Source: Diplonema japonicum
Taxonomy: Eukaryota; Euglenozoa; Diplonemea; Diplonemida; Diplonemidae
DNA length: 64,000 nt
Direction: 5' to 3'
NCBI GenBank assembly: GCA_964019335.1
Contig: OZ025697.1
Span: forward strand, 369,571-433,570
Made by a program: the position numbers and the translations under genes. The stretch's first letter is position 1; the number at the start of each line of letters is the position of its first letter. Of this stretch, positions 9,690 to 18,915 are shown piece by piece. Under the pieces are notes generated by a model. The model saw only the letters and a program-made list of their open reading frames with translations, searched no databases and was not told where the DNA came from.

Positions 9690-10587
9690 TTTTTTTTTTT
9701 TTTTTTGTTTCTTCTTCTTTCTTTTCTAGGTTTTTTTTTCTTTTTTTTTTTTTTGCTGGGGAAAAAGAAAAAAAAAAATGAAGTCAGTCTCACCTAACTT
9801 TTGTGGCTTCTGCTGGAAAAAGAAAAATGGATGAAGTACAAAAAAGTGACCCCCCCCCCTCCCCTCCAATTTTATATTGCACTTCATATTTTACGTAGGA
9901 CGTATGGTGAACCAGAGAAAAAAAAAAAAGAAAAAAAAAAAAAAGGTAGCTTCGGAATTCGTAGGCATTTATCGTCGTCTAGCGGCTTTCCGAGGCCGTT
10001 TAGGGCCAGCAGTTTTAAGTGCACTTCCCCCCTTTTTTTTTTTGTACTTTCTTTGAAAAATTTCGGTCACTTTTTGTACTAACTTCTCATGAAAACAACA
10101 AAAAGTCTGGGCAAAAAAAAGTGGGGGGGGGGGAAAGTACTTTACCCCGGAAAAAAAAAAGTACGAAAACAGGATACAGATTTCTTTCGTTTTTTCTCTC
10201 ATTTCTCTCCCCCCTCCCAGGGGGGGGCAAGGAAGGGATTTTTTTTTTGTGGCTGTGTGACCAGGGGAATAGCAGGATGGCTAATGATGGTGGGGGTGGG
10301 GTGTTGAAAAAAGAAGGAAATCGTAAGACGGTGAAAGCATGTCTCAGAGACTCATACAGGCATCCCTTGCGGCTAGTGGGGAAAAAAAAAAAAAAAAAAA
10401 AAAAAAAAATAGCACCAAGATGGCTTTCCTCCCTTCTCTTTATTTTTTTGTTTTGTTGATGTCACTTATGTTGGTGGGCCAAAAAAGTGGCGAATTTTGG
10501 GGGTACAGCTCCGTGGCCGTTTGGCTCTTTTTGATGAAGATACAAAAACAAAACAAATATAAGAGAAAAAAAAAAGAAAAAAAAAAG
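9690..10587. other. homopolymer-rich spacer; one very weak small basic frame
   Basis: Mostly A/T/C/G runs. A minus-strand frame ending at 9969 carries a basic tail (GPKRPRKAARRR) that looks less random than its surroundings and could be a last exon, but I cannot find a convincing start or upstream exon, so I do not call a gene. Confidence 0.4.
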
Positions 10588-10800
10588 AATTCACTATGAT
10601 AAACTGCCCACCGCGGTGGCGTGCCTACCTTATGATGCTCCTTTTGGGTCGTTCCGGTAATCTTCTCATCGCAGTCCCTTCAGCTTGGTCGCTGTCAGCT
10701 ACGATGCAAACAGATTGTCGCGGCCAATGGATCGTAGAGATCCCACCTTCTTGCATGACTGCGCCGGAGAAGCGTGCCTCCTTTTCTCCCTCAGGTTGTA
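10588..10800 (-). mobile_element. truncated copy of the unclassified element (3' end)
   Basis: About 210 bases match the 3' part of the element at 56591-57810, including the terminal motif TTCACTATGAT, the CCGCGGTGGCGTGCC block and a coding segment spelling CATGACTGCGCCGG in both. Compared with that copy it has internal deletions, for example just after GGTCGTTCC and after GATGCAAACAG. It is coding-dead. Confidence 0.75.
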
Positions 10801-11079
10801 CTTCTCAAAAAAAAAAAAAAAAAAAATCAGGGGCCCGTTCCATCATAAGAATTCTCCTTAATACCAGACAATAGAAGTTGTTATCATCACAAAAGGGGGG
10901 GGGAAATAAAAAAAAGAAAGAGACATTAAAAAAAAAAAAAAAAAAGAAAGGGGAAAATAAAATAAAATACAATCACTATGATTTGGGTCTTTGTGAGTTC
11001 GCTTTTTTTTTTTCCTTTCCTCCCCCCCTCTTTTTTTTTCTTCATCTCCCCCTTTCTTTATTTTTCTACGTATTGAGTG

Positions 11080-11414
11080 TCAGAAGTCTAGTTCTGCCAA
11101 ACAATTCGCGTGAGGCTTAAGATCTATACCATCACCGGATCCCCGTTCAGGTACATTTACTGGACAGTCTTTTTTTTTTTTTTTTTTTTTCTTCAACAAC
11201 TTTCATTTGCATACATTCAGGATCTTCTGGGATATGGAAAATTGTAGAGTGCGCATAGGCAATACCCTCCAGATATTCGATTTGCTGTGTGTTAGAAAAT
11301 ATTTTTTTTTCCCCCCTAATTTCTTCAGCATACATCCGGTCTAAGGAAAAGCATGGTGGCCAAGAAGTGAACTGGGGCATCGCCCCACCGTTCGTAGAAA
11401 AAACCCCCACTCTG

Positions 11415-11448
<34 letters not shown>

Positions 11449-12809
11449 ACATCACATACCCTGTCCAAAAAATCGAAATACTCGCTGTACTTAGGGTTTC
11501 TGAAGAACTTGAAGCTCCCGATCTCGAAATTCGTCCAGAAGTGGCACCCCGTGTACTCGCCTCTTTTGCAGAATCGGTCCTGGTCCCACTTCACCTCCGT
11601 GTCCTTCTCCTTGATGTACTGTTTCGTGGTCTTCCAAAGCGTCTTGATAGTGATCATCAGCTCCCCCAATGCAATGGTAAAACCATACTCTTTCTTCTTT
11701 GCGATCATCGACACAAAGGGATCGAATGTTATGGGGCAATAATAAAAGACATCATCATCCACCCGCCAGAACCAATCGTATTGTTGCAAGATTGGTTCTT
11801 TGTAGAAAAAACCGGAGTTCCACCTGCACATTAAACGATAAGGAAGGGAGTCCATGTAAGGCGCGTCTTTACGGGGTTTCAACCCTCTCCGCATTCTGGG
11901 GAGATCGATCCAGGAAGGAACGGACCAGTGCTCCTCCGGAATTTTGTAGTATTTTATGGATGTTGAGACAGCAGCGGTGATGGTTTCTTTGAACAGATCT
12001 GAAAATTCGTTGTCGTTGAATGCAACGTAAGGGTACTGCAGGTATTGGTTGACATGGTCCTCGAAGGTTTTAAGCGTTTCAACGAGCCTGGTCCGTTTTG
12101 ATTCAACCGTAAGTATTAAGAATACAGCGTTTGGTTTCGGTCCATTGTACGTTCCACCTTGCGACGGCCACGCGTATTTCAACTGTTCCCTCATTCTCGG
12201 GTATTTGTAGAGCTTAGGAACATCGTTTAGAAAAGTAGTGTTCTGGGTGACGCGTCGTATCCGTTCGGTAGTGGAGACTTGAATGAGCTCGTCGGCGTGT
12301 TTGTTTGGAGTAACTGGAATTCCGTTCTTTGCAATTTCAAATCCCGTTCCGATGTACACCCTTGGGTTAGCCACCGCCGAGCTGCATAAAGATCTACACG
12401 TGAATTTTATTTTACCTGTTTCGCAGCTGTGTCCAACTGTGATTCCATTTGAGCATATGCAGGTCCCTGACGATGTGGATGATATTTCTTCAGCGCAGCC
12501 CATATCCTTTGCGTTAGAGGGCCCCGATCCCGAACAGAACTGTGTTGCTGTCCATCTGACGCATATTGTATTGCTTGAATGTTCCAAGGACTCCGCGACT
12601 TTTTCAAGCGAGCCCAGACCTGTTTTATTAGAATGTTCCGCGCTTCCCAAGAGATGTGTTATTACAATTAGTACGGCGGCGATGACGAGGCACCCGGGGG
12701 TCACTATGCGTTGCTTTTCGAATTTTCGGCCGCTCACCGGGGAGTCACCACGCCACTCAGTGGTGTTGGCGGTGGGGCTTGAGCGGAAATTCGATTTCAG
12801 TTCCCGCAT
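11080..12809 (-). CDS. GT15 (Kre2/Mnt1-type) mannosyltransferase, four exons
   Basis: Exons 12809-11460, 11411-11334, 11284-11215 and 11159-11080 join in frame to 525 residues. A transmembrane anchor at ~37-57 makes it a type II Golgi protein. A Cys-rich stem with about nine cysteines (80-145) is an unusual addition. The catalytic domain shows PNAVFLILTVE, EEHWSVPSWID, MCRWNSGFFYKEP, YDWFWRVDDDVFYY (the DXD-like metal/donor site) and CHFWTNFEIG. Splicing rebuilds the hallmark SGGFFYERWGDAPVH, which unspliced sequence breaks with poly-Lys. Family members transfer mannose from GDP-mannose in alpha-1,2 linkage to O- and N-glycans. Confidence 0.88.
11160..11214 (-). other. intron 3 of GT15 gene, 55 nt
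   Basis: GTATGCAAATG at the 5' end, a run of 21 A, then ACTGTCCAG. Phase 1. Removal gives 26 more codons after the joined Leu codon region and a TGA stop at 11080, ending NCLAELDF. Confidence 0.7.
11285..11333 (-). other. intron 2 of GT15 gene, 49 nt
   Basis: Starts GTATGCTGAAG and ends CTAACACACAG, with a nine-A run in the middle. Phase 0. It joins LFLRPD to QIEYLEGIAYAH, matching the order of conserved blocks in the family. Confidence 0.8.
11412..11459 (-). other. intron 1 of GT15 gene, 48 nt, 31-A run
   Basis: GTATGTGATGTC, 31 A, TGCAG. Phase 0. Removal restores FLDR-SGGFFYERWGD, the strongest motif of GT15 enzymes, and so supports this splice directly. Confidence 0.9.
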
Positions 12810-12969
12810 GCCTTTTTTTTTTTTCCACGCCCCCCCACGCCTGTTGAGTTGTTATTACTGGGGGGAAGAGAGGAGAGAGAGAAAAAAAAAAAAAAAAAAG
12901 CATATTGGTATCATCGAATTAAACGGTTTGGTACGAAGTTTTCATTCCAAACGCATACAAAAAAATAAA

Positions 12970-13000
<31 letters not shown>

Positions 13001-13010
13001 TGTGTACACT

Positions 13011-14867
13011 TCATCCCTTTCGTTTCGTTTGCCAAATCACACCCATTCTATCCGGGTAAAATATAATGGCGCACGCGAAACCAAGACTGACCATCAGCTT
13101 GACCAGGGTCACCACAGCAGGACCGGTAGTGGTGCCAAACCTCACGTCAGGGTCAGTGCACATATGTACCGCAAGGAGGTACCCTGAGAAGATGGAACCC
13201 GTGAGAAAACCAACCAAACAGTGTGACCCGAAGGAGACCCCTGTCAGAAAAGGAACGAAGAATGCGAGCAGAGCAAGGGGGAGCATCTTCGAGAAGCAAC
13301 TCGATGGATCAACTGGTTCCGAAAGACTTGCCCAATTTATAATGTCACCCAGAGCACGTGTTATTATTGCCTTGAAGATGCAAGGCAGCGTAGGGCCTGC
13401 CAAGAAGCCAAGCACAACAGCTGGTTTCGTAATGTCGGCGGTTGTCATTCCGCCGGAAGATGCAACAGCGAAGACAAGAGAAAGGGACGAGAGCACCGCA
13501 GCCCCATTGGCAAGTGCCATGCTGTCGTCGGTGTTGCGGGCGCGGTGCCCCACAAGCTGAACCACCGAAGACCTCACATACTCCGGGACACCGTCCGCAT
13601 GTGCTATGTTCAGAGCTGGACCGCAGGTGTAAATCGGCTTCGCTGCACCACGAACACAGGCAGCACCACACGCAACAAAGGCTACCCCGCACATCCCAGC
13701 CATGCAGCCCCCACCGAGAACAGCAAGAACCACAAGGACAACAGGTACACCCGCACGAGCAGCCTTATCGTTGCAATACCTCCGACCAGCGAGTTCAATT
13801 AGGATACCAACGACAAGTCCTAGCACAGTGCATCCACCGAGGACGCCGCCATTTGGGTTGAATGAGAAGACGAAGAGTACCCACGCACAGGTGGGGAGCA
13901 TGGCATGGAGGAACATCGGCTTGTCGTCGTTGTAGCGTGCAAAGAGCAGACTGCAGACGTGCACGAGAAGGCTCATAGGAGCCACAAGGAGGGGAGTGGC
14001 CACCCCGCCGCCCAGCACAGCAGCAGCCACCACCGCACCGACAAGCGACTCCGCTGCATCAACGCTGTTTGCAGTTTCGACGAAGCACTCACCTACACTC
14101 CTGGCAATAACATCGGCGTCCTTCGGTCCCGTTTTGCCAACAGCAATTTCAGCCGCCGCTCTCGCATGGATGCCGTGGCCCACACGAAAGTACAGAGCGG
14201 TAAAGGAGGACCCCAGCACCACCCCGACCGGGTGCTTGTCGCTCCCAAAAACAGCGTAACAGAGAGCAATCTGAAAGACACCACTTGACGCAACAGATAG
14301 GTACGCACATATGCCGCCACGAAGGGCGATCTGGTATGCCCGTGAAGGATCGGCATGGTAAGCATAGCAAGCGGCGGCGATGCGGGGGTTGCAGTTGGGT
14401 GTGCAGATGCTGCATAACAGCACAAAAAAGCAAGCAAACATAATGTTGATAAAAAAGGAACCCGAAGCGGTAAAGTTCCTCAGCTGGTCGACATAGAACG
14501 CGAGAAAAAGGATCACCAGGTACAGGGGTACGTTGAAACAGCAGTCGTCACGGTGTTTTATAACCCTGAGAATGGCGTATGATATATATTCGGCAACACT
14601 GTACATCTCGTCCGTGCCACGGGGCTCTTTCAGCAAATTGCGAAAATATAACTCTTGAATAGAGTGCCCAATGGAGGAGCAAGCCATGGCACCCCACACA
14701 GCGAAGTGCGCATTAAGGCCACTGTCATCAACATGCCATTCCTTAAACGCACGAAAAAGAGAGTAGCATGTAAATGGAATGAAGAACCACCCTATCATAA
14801 TGGGAACGTCCACCCCGGGCTTATTGGCCCATGGCTCCTTTGCTGCATGTTCTGTCTCGTCTAGCAT
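13011..14867 (-). CDS. membrane pyrophosphatase-like pseudoenzyme
   Basis: Predicted 618 residues with about 15 hydrophobic helices. The order of helices and several blocks follow the proton-pumping pyrophosphatase family: FRVGHGIHARAAAEIAVGK aligns with the GGGIYTKAADVGADLVGK block; PIYTCGPALNIAHADGVPE with YGPI.DNAGGIAEM; VLGFLAGPTLPCIFKAI with the LIGLIVGAMLPYWFSAM helix; and DPDVRFGTTTGPAVVTL with the DPLKDTSGPSLNIL end. The acidic substrate/Mg motifs are gone: DDPRNPAVIADNVGDNVGD has become GPKDADVIARSVGE, and the segment with GGAWDNAKK and GDTVGD is deleted. Catalysis looks impossible. It starts 70 bases after the stop of the asparaginase-like gene. Confidence 0.8.
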   Translation of the reverse strand: MLDETEHAAKEPWANKPGVDVPIMIGWFFIPFTCYSLFRAFKEWHVDDSGLNAHFAVWGAMACSSIGHSIQELYFRNLLKEPRGTDEMYSVAEYISYAILRVIKHRDDCCFNVPLYLVILFLAFYVDQLRNFTASGSFFINIMFACFFVLLCSICTPNCNPRIAAACYAYHADPSRAYQIALRGGICAYLSVASSGVFQIALCYAVFGSDKHPVGVVLGSSFTALYFRVGHGIHARAAAEIAVGKTGPKDADVIARSVGECFVETANSVDAAESLVGAVVAAAVLGGGVATPLLVAPMSLLVHVCSLLFARYNDDKPMFLHAMLPTCAWVLFVFSFNPNGGVLGGCTVLGLVVGILIELAGRRYCNDKAARAGVPVVLVVLAVLGGGCMAGMCGVAFVACGAACVRGAAKPIYTCGPALNIAHADGVPEYVRSSVVQLVGHRARNTDDSMALANGAAVLSSLSLVFAVASSGGMTTADITKPAVVLGFLAGPTLPCIFKAIITRALGDIINWASLSEPVDPSSCFSKMLPLALLAFFVPFLTGVSFGSHCLVGFLTGSIFSGYLLAVHMCTDPDVRFGTTTGPAVVTLVKLMVSLGFACAIIFYPDRMGVIWQTKRKG

Positions 14868-14937
14868 GGAGTTCGTCCTCCTGAAGTGTGCGCTCAGGTG
14901 GAGAAAAGAAAAAGAGAAAAAAAAAGAAGGAGTCAAA

Positions 14938-15438
14938 TCACAGCTTGCTTTCAAAAAAACCGGTCGTTGTGTTTTGCAGGATCTCATCCCACGGGAACAC
15001 CTTTCCTTGCATTGCAATGTACACCCCACTGGGAAGGGTACCAAGCGAGCCGACAGCGACGCCAACGTTGAACGCTGCGTCACTGTGCACAATGCATTCT
15101 GGCTTGAAGGCACCCGTCACCACCACTGTCACTCTTGAGTCGATCAGACCCGCTAGCACTTTCGCTGTCTCCACCATGGTGCTGGTTCCGTGGGTAATAA
15201 GAACTTTCTGCGCCCCCTGCCTTTGTATTGCCTGAGCGAGCGTTTTCCTGTCCTCCGCAGTCATGTCCAAGCTGTCTTTCCGCATAACTTCGATGGTCTT
15301 GACCTTGAACGCAGGGTTCGCTCGCAGTATCACCTTCTCTGCTGCGCTGCTCCCCATTTCGAAAGCGTACCCACCAAGCGTCTTGGGATATTCCTTGTCG
15401 ATAGTGCCACCGCAGCTCAGAATTAGCAGCTCGTCCAT
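14938..15438 (-). CDS. asparaginase/glutaminase-fold N-terminal domain protein
   Basis: Predicted 166 residues. ILSCGGTIDK near the start carries the first catalytic Thr of the type I/II asparaginase fold, and THGTSTMVETA at ~82 carries the second Thr of the THGT motif. VTVVVTGAFKPE matches the following strand. Only the N-terminal catalytic lobe is present (full enzymes are ~320 residues). Stand-alone short versions of this family exist, so this may be complete; activity is uncertain because the C-terminal lobe normally completes the dimer site. Its neighbour two genes upstream, aspartoacylase, also releases aspartate. Confidence 0.8.
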   Translation of the reverse strand: MDELLILSCGGTIDKEYPKTLGGYAFEMGSSAAEKVILRANPAFKVKTIEVMRKDSLDMTAEDRKTLAQAIQRQGAQKVLITHGTSTMVETAKVLAGLIDSRVTVVVTGAFKPECIVHSDAAFNVGVAVGSLGTLPSGVYIAMQGKVFPWDEILQNTTTGFFESKL

Positions 15439-15525
15439 TTCGGTGGAACGCCTGTCGCATTAAAACTCAAAAAGGTAAAAGGGAAGCAAAACAACGCAAA
15501 AAAAGAAAGATCAGAGACCGACAAT

Positions 15526-17460
15526 CTAAACGAATGGGGCAACTAGGGAATCTATTGAAGGGAAGTGCAAAGGGGCATGCGGAGGAGCACGAGAAGGTGC
15601 GGGGCAGTCATAAATCTCGCCATGCCGTGAGGTCCCGACAAGGTACGGGCGGAGGGACGGTGTGAGCGCGTCGATAGAAGGTTTGTAGTTCAAGGAGGTG
15701 ACCCACTTTGCATCAAGCTGCTTATCCACAGACTTTGTGAGGAACCCAGGCCTATCTGCATCATCGGTGGGTTCCAGCAGAGACGGCAGAGCTCCGTACC
15801 GTGCCTCACCCTGCTTGTACGATGTGATATCTTTCACAGGCAATGCCTCTTTCACATACTCGTACTCAGCAGGGTGCTCTCGTGCAAATTTCTCCGCATC
15901 AAAGCCTGTTTTTTCCATGTCTTCAGCACGTTGCTGTAGCTTCCTTGCACGGTCGCCCCTTGGGACTCCCAGAACAGGTTGCGGTTCGTCCTGCGGAATG
16001 TCATGTTTCGGCCGCAAGGCGTTGATGATCTGCTCCGGGTTTCGCATGCCCATAGGGTGGTTCGAGAGAAGCCTCGCGGAGTTCTTGGGTTTTTTCTGTT
16101 TGCGTTCAGGCTCCTGTTCCTTCTCGACCACTTCTTCGATGCTGACGTCTGTCATCTCAGAGAGACTAGTAACACCGACCGAAACGGAAACAGGTTCGGG
16201 AGCAGAAACAGAAACGACAGGAACACCCCTTGTGTGGGTTGCCGGCAGAAGTTCCGGTTGTGGTATTGACTCCGACTGCTGACTCGAGGCTGCATCCTCG
16301 CCCTCGTCTTCCTCTTCTTCTTCCTCTGCTCCCAGTCTGTCGATGATTTCAATTTCGGCAATTATCTTAGATGCAGACCACATCCACACAGACCCATTCA
16401 AAGAAACCGCTGCAAGTGTGTCGACTGCAGGAAGCTGCACTATCTGTGTGTAGGCAATGGGGGCGGGTGTTGTGTAGGTGTAGAGCACACGGAAGGAATC
16501 GCGTGAGAAAACGGTGATAACACCGGAGCTGGTCCCAATGGAGAACAGTTTGGAAAGCTTCCCAGTGGTGAGAGTGGAGGAGGTATGTGTAGATATGGTG
16601 GAGACAGCCTCTTCAGGTGACGAGGTCATCGAGGGGAGCAGATGGATGAGCTTTCCTGTTGTTGCCTCGCAGACCATTACGGCACCGCGGTCGTTCCCAA
16701 GCGAGAAGCACTCCTCTGTTGTGATCGAAGTAGTGAAAGGTGCGATGCACGTCACCCTGCCTGTCTCGACCATCAGCTGACGCACCACTACTCCAGTGCT
16801 GCTCTCCAAGATGTTTACAGCACTGTCTACAGACCCTGTCACGACTCTCATCTCAGATGCAACTAGAGCCAATGCAGTCACGGTCCCCTTGTGCAGTGTG
16901 TCTAGAACAGCGACAGACTCGTGACTACCAGTGTTCCATATGCGGACCCCGCCTCCTTCGTCCCCTGAGACAGTGTACACGGTGCCTGCTTGAATTGCGC
17001 TTATACTTCGATTGTGTTTCCCAACGATAGACACGCTGTGTTCCATTCCAAGCGGCTCGTCTATGAAGGCGCTGCTGCACAGGTACGGGCTGCACGCCAG
17101 CGAAAAGTACAATGTCAAGTCGGTCGGGTGAAATGATGTTGTTTTGATGTAGGTTTTCTGTGTTTCGCTGATGGTCGCCAGCCTTCCCAGATCCATCCAC
17201 GGGGCCACACCCTCCTGCAAGACCGCGTACACCCTGAAGGACGTCACAGCCAAGTTCACGTACCTGAAGTACCCCCTGGTGTCCGCGATCACCAGACAGT
17301 CGCAACCCTCTATCCTCACCTCGCACACGCTGCTGACCTCCAGCATCGACTTGCTCGGGTCATTCCTCTGCGACTCGTTCAGCAATTGCAGGTACTCCTC
17401 AAAAGCTGCACTGCCCTCTTCTGTGTCTTGCAAGAGTTCTCTTATTACACAACCTTTCAT
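15526..17460 (-). CDS. WD40-repeat protein with basic C-terminal tail
   Basis: Predicted 644 residues. Residues ~45-390 form a beta-propeller of seven or so degenerate WD repeats (for example TVYTVSGDEGGGVRIWNTG and ALVASEMRVVTGSVDSAVNI). An acidic stretch (EEEEEEDEGEDA, ~395-410), a Lys/Glu-rich segment and a ~150-residue tail of non-repeated sequence follow. The specific family is not clear; such propellers with tails are common among ciliary and RNA-processing scaffolds. The start is the first ATG after a T-rich tract, 117 bases from the aspartoacylase stop. Confidence 0.75.
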   Translation of the reverse strand: MKGCVIRELLQDTEEGSAAFEEYLQLLNESQRNDPSKSMLEVSSVCEVRIEGCDCLVIADTRGYFRYVNLAVTSFRVYAVLQEGVAPWMDLGRLATISETQKTYIKTTSFHPTDLTLYFSLACSPYLCSSAFIDEPLGMEHSVSIVGKHNRSISAIQAGTVYTVSGDEGGGVRIWNTGSHESVAVLDTLHKGTVTALALVASEMRVVTGSVDSAVNILESSTGVVVRQLMVETGRVTCIAPFTTSITTEECFSLGNDRGAVMVCEATTGKLIHLLPSMTSSPEEAVSTISTHTSSTLTTGKLSKLFSIGTSSGVITVFSRDSFRVLYTYTTPAPIAYTQIVQLPAVDTLAAVSLNGSVWMWSASKIIAEIEIIDRLGAEEEEEEDEGEDAASSQQSESIPQPELLPATHTRGVPVVSVSAPEPVSVSVGVTSLSEMTDVSIEEVVEKEQEPERKQKKPKNSARLLSNHPMGMRNPEQIINALRPKHDIPQDEPQPVLGVPRGDRARKLQQRAEDMEKTGFDAEKFAREHPAEYEYVKEALPVKDITSYKQGEARYGALPSLLEPTDDADRPGFLTKSVDKQLDAKWVTSLNYKPSIDALTPSLRPYLVGTSRHGEIYDCPAPSRAPPHAPLHFPSIDSLVAPFV

Positions 17461-17576
17461 TTTTATTTCCCACCCCTCTTTTTTTCAATTTTTTTTGGGG
17501 GGCAACTCATTGTGTGAAAGGGGGAAGAAAAAAAAAAATCTCTGGTGGGGGAAGGGAGGGAGGGAGAGTAACGTTG

Positions 17577-18488
17577 TCATAACGTGAAGACAGAATTTAA
17601 AACCTTTTCGACGACGGCGAAGGCAATGTCGTTCTCATAGTACGCTGCCTCGTTCACGAACAGTGCGTAGAGGTCCTTGTCCTCTGTGTCACTGGGAGGG
17701 GTCCACTCAATGACCTCCCCGTCGAAAGTTTGCAGGACGGGAGTCCCAGGAAGGAGCGGGGAGAAGTCTTTGAGCGTGCTGTGTGCTGCCCCATTGATGT
17801 CCCCATCAAGGCGGGGGTACGCTTGCGGAGAAACCGCCCCTCCCTGGTAAACGGGAACAGTATGGGAGCATTTTTCCGCAGAGGGGTTGTTGTTATGTCT
17901 GTTGATGTAGTCCAAGCAGGCTAAGAGCGCTTTTTTAGTGCTCTCGAATAGCCCCATGTCGACTACACCCCATGGAACAGGACCCACCTCCAATGTGAAC
18001 CCTGACCGTGCAATGCTAGGGAGGACCCTTGGGTCTTTGTTGGCCCAGTTTACAATTTTAACATCGGTGTCAATTGTAGTGAGATGTGCACCTAGTTCAT
18101 GGGAGAATCTATCGTCGGGGTGCATCATGAGCGCAAGCCCTGATGGAGAGGTGGTGTTATGCAAGTCAATCACAAGATCAAAAGCAGGAGTCTCGCTTCT
18201 TTTCGGTCCTAGAAGTTGATCCAGTTCACGGGCACGCACCCCTTCATATGTTGTGTTGTTTGCATCCAGTTTTTCAAAGCTGAACTGCCTGTTGAGGTCC
18301 TCCTCGGTGTATCTTGTGTTCTTCTTGATCGCGGCGGGGTTTCCCTCAAGAACGACAAGTTCGAAGCTATCCTCTCGCTTCATCCTTTTCAGCCATCTAC
18401 TTAAGTACAGCCCTGTGCTCTCATTCCCATGAGTTCCGCCTACAACGGCTACCTTGTTCACCCTTTCGTTGTGACCTAGCCATCTCAT
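17577..18488 (-). CDS. aspartoacylase / succinylglutamate desuccinylase family
   Basis: Predicted 303 residues. Zinc ligands are seen in VVGGTHGNESTG (His and Glu) and DLVIDLHNTT (His). EGNPAAIKKNTRYTEEDLNRQF holds the substrate-binding Arg/Asn set (NTRY, DLNR) typical of aspartoacylases, and FTLEVGPVPWG holds the catalytic Glu. Length fits the family (~310). It hydrolyses N-acetyl-aspartate or other N-acyl amino acids to the free amino acid. I chose ATG 18488; it lies 7 bases after an AG that ends a 22-C tract. Confidence 0.88.
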   Translation of the reverse strand: MRWLGHNERVNKVAVVGGTHGNESTGLYLSRWLKRMKREDSFELVVLEGNPAAIKKNTRYTEEDLNRQFSFEKLDANNTTYEGVRARELDQLLGPKRSETPAFDLVIDLHNTTSPSGLALMMHPDDRFSHELGAHLTTIDTDVKIVNWANKDPRVLPSIARSGFTLEVGPVPWGVVDMGLFESTKKALLACLDYINRHNNNPSAEKCSHTVPVYQGGAVSPQAYPRLDGDINGAAHSTLKDFSPLLPGTPVLQTFDGEVIEWTPPSDTEDKDLYALFVNEAAYYENDIAFAVVEKVLNSVFTL

Positions 18489-18494
18489 TGCTTC

Positions 18495-18520
18495 CTGTGG
18501 GGGGGGGGGGGGGGGGGGGG
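18495..18520 (-). promoter_or_regulatory. poly(C) tract with AG, likely trans-splice acceptor
   Basis: On the minus strand, 22 consecutive C followed by ACAG lie just before the aspartoacylase ATG. A pyrimidine tract ending in AG a few bases from a start codon is the layout of spliced-leader acceptor sites. The inference is from position and composition only. Confidence 0.45.
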
Positions 18521-18701
18521 TTGCAAGGTAATGATAGGGAAGGGAGGGAAAGAATATTGAAGAGGGGGCGGGCAATCCTCTGTCAACAGACAGGGTTTTC
18601 TATGATTCCACCATGGGGGGGGGTTTTTTTTTCTCTCTTTTTTGTACTTCTGTGTCCGGTCGGGTAGCTGTATACTGTTGCGAACTCTTTGTTTTCAGGG
18701 G

Positions 18702-18742
<41 letters not shown>

Positions 18743-18915
18743 GTAAAAACGTGGAGTAGACGAAAAAACAAAAAAAATGAAAGTGGAAAACAACAAAAAA
18801 AAAATAGACACGGCAATGACGACATTCTTTGTGCGCAACGGAAGAAAGAAGGGGGGGGGAAGAAAAAAGCAAAATCACAATGATAGGGAAGCTACAAAAA
18901 AAAAAAAAAAAGAAA
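18521..18915. other. homopolymer spacer
   Basis: Contains a ~40-base A run at 18701-18740 and other low-complexity tracts. No gene. Confidence 0.6.

Noticed and set aside
9969-10202. Small basic minus-strand frame ending KRPRKAARRR
   Set aside because: The tail looks coding-like, but the rest is homopolymer translation and no start or upstream exon could be supported.
11400-11460. Long poly-lysine stretches in otherwise well-conserved proteins (also near 20050, 25490, 29220, 32770, 37030)
   Set aside because: They fall exactly where introns with GTATG/GTGCG and AG borders can be removed to restore family motifs and frame, so I treat them as unspliced introns.
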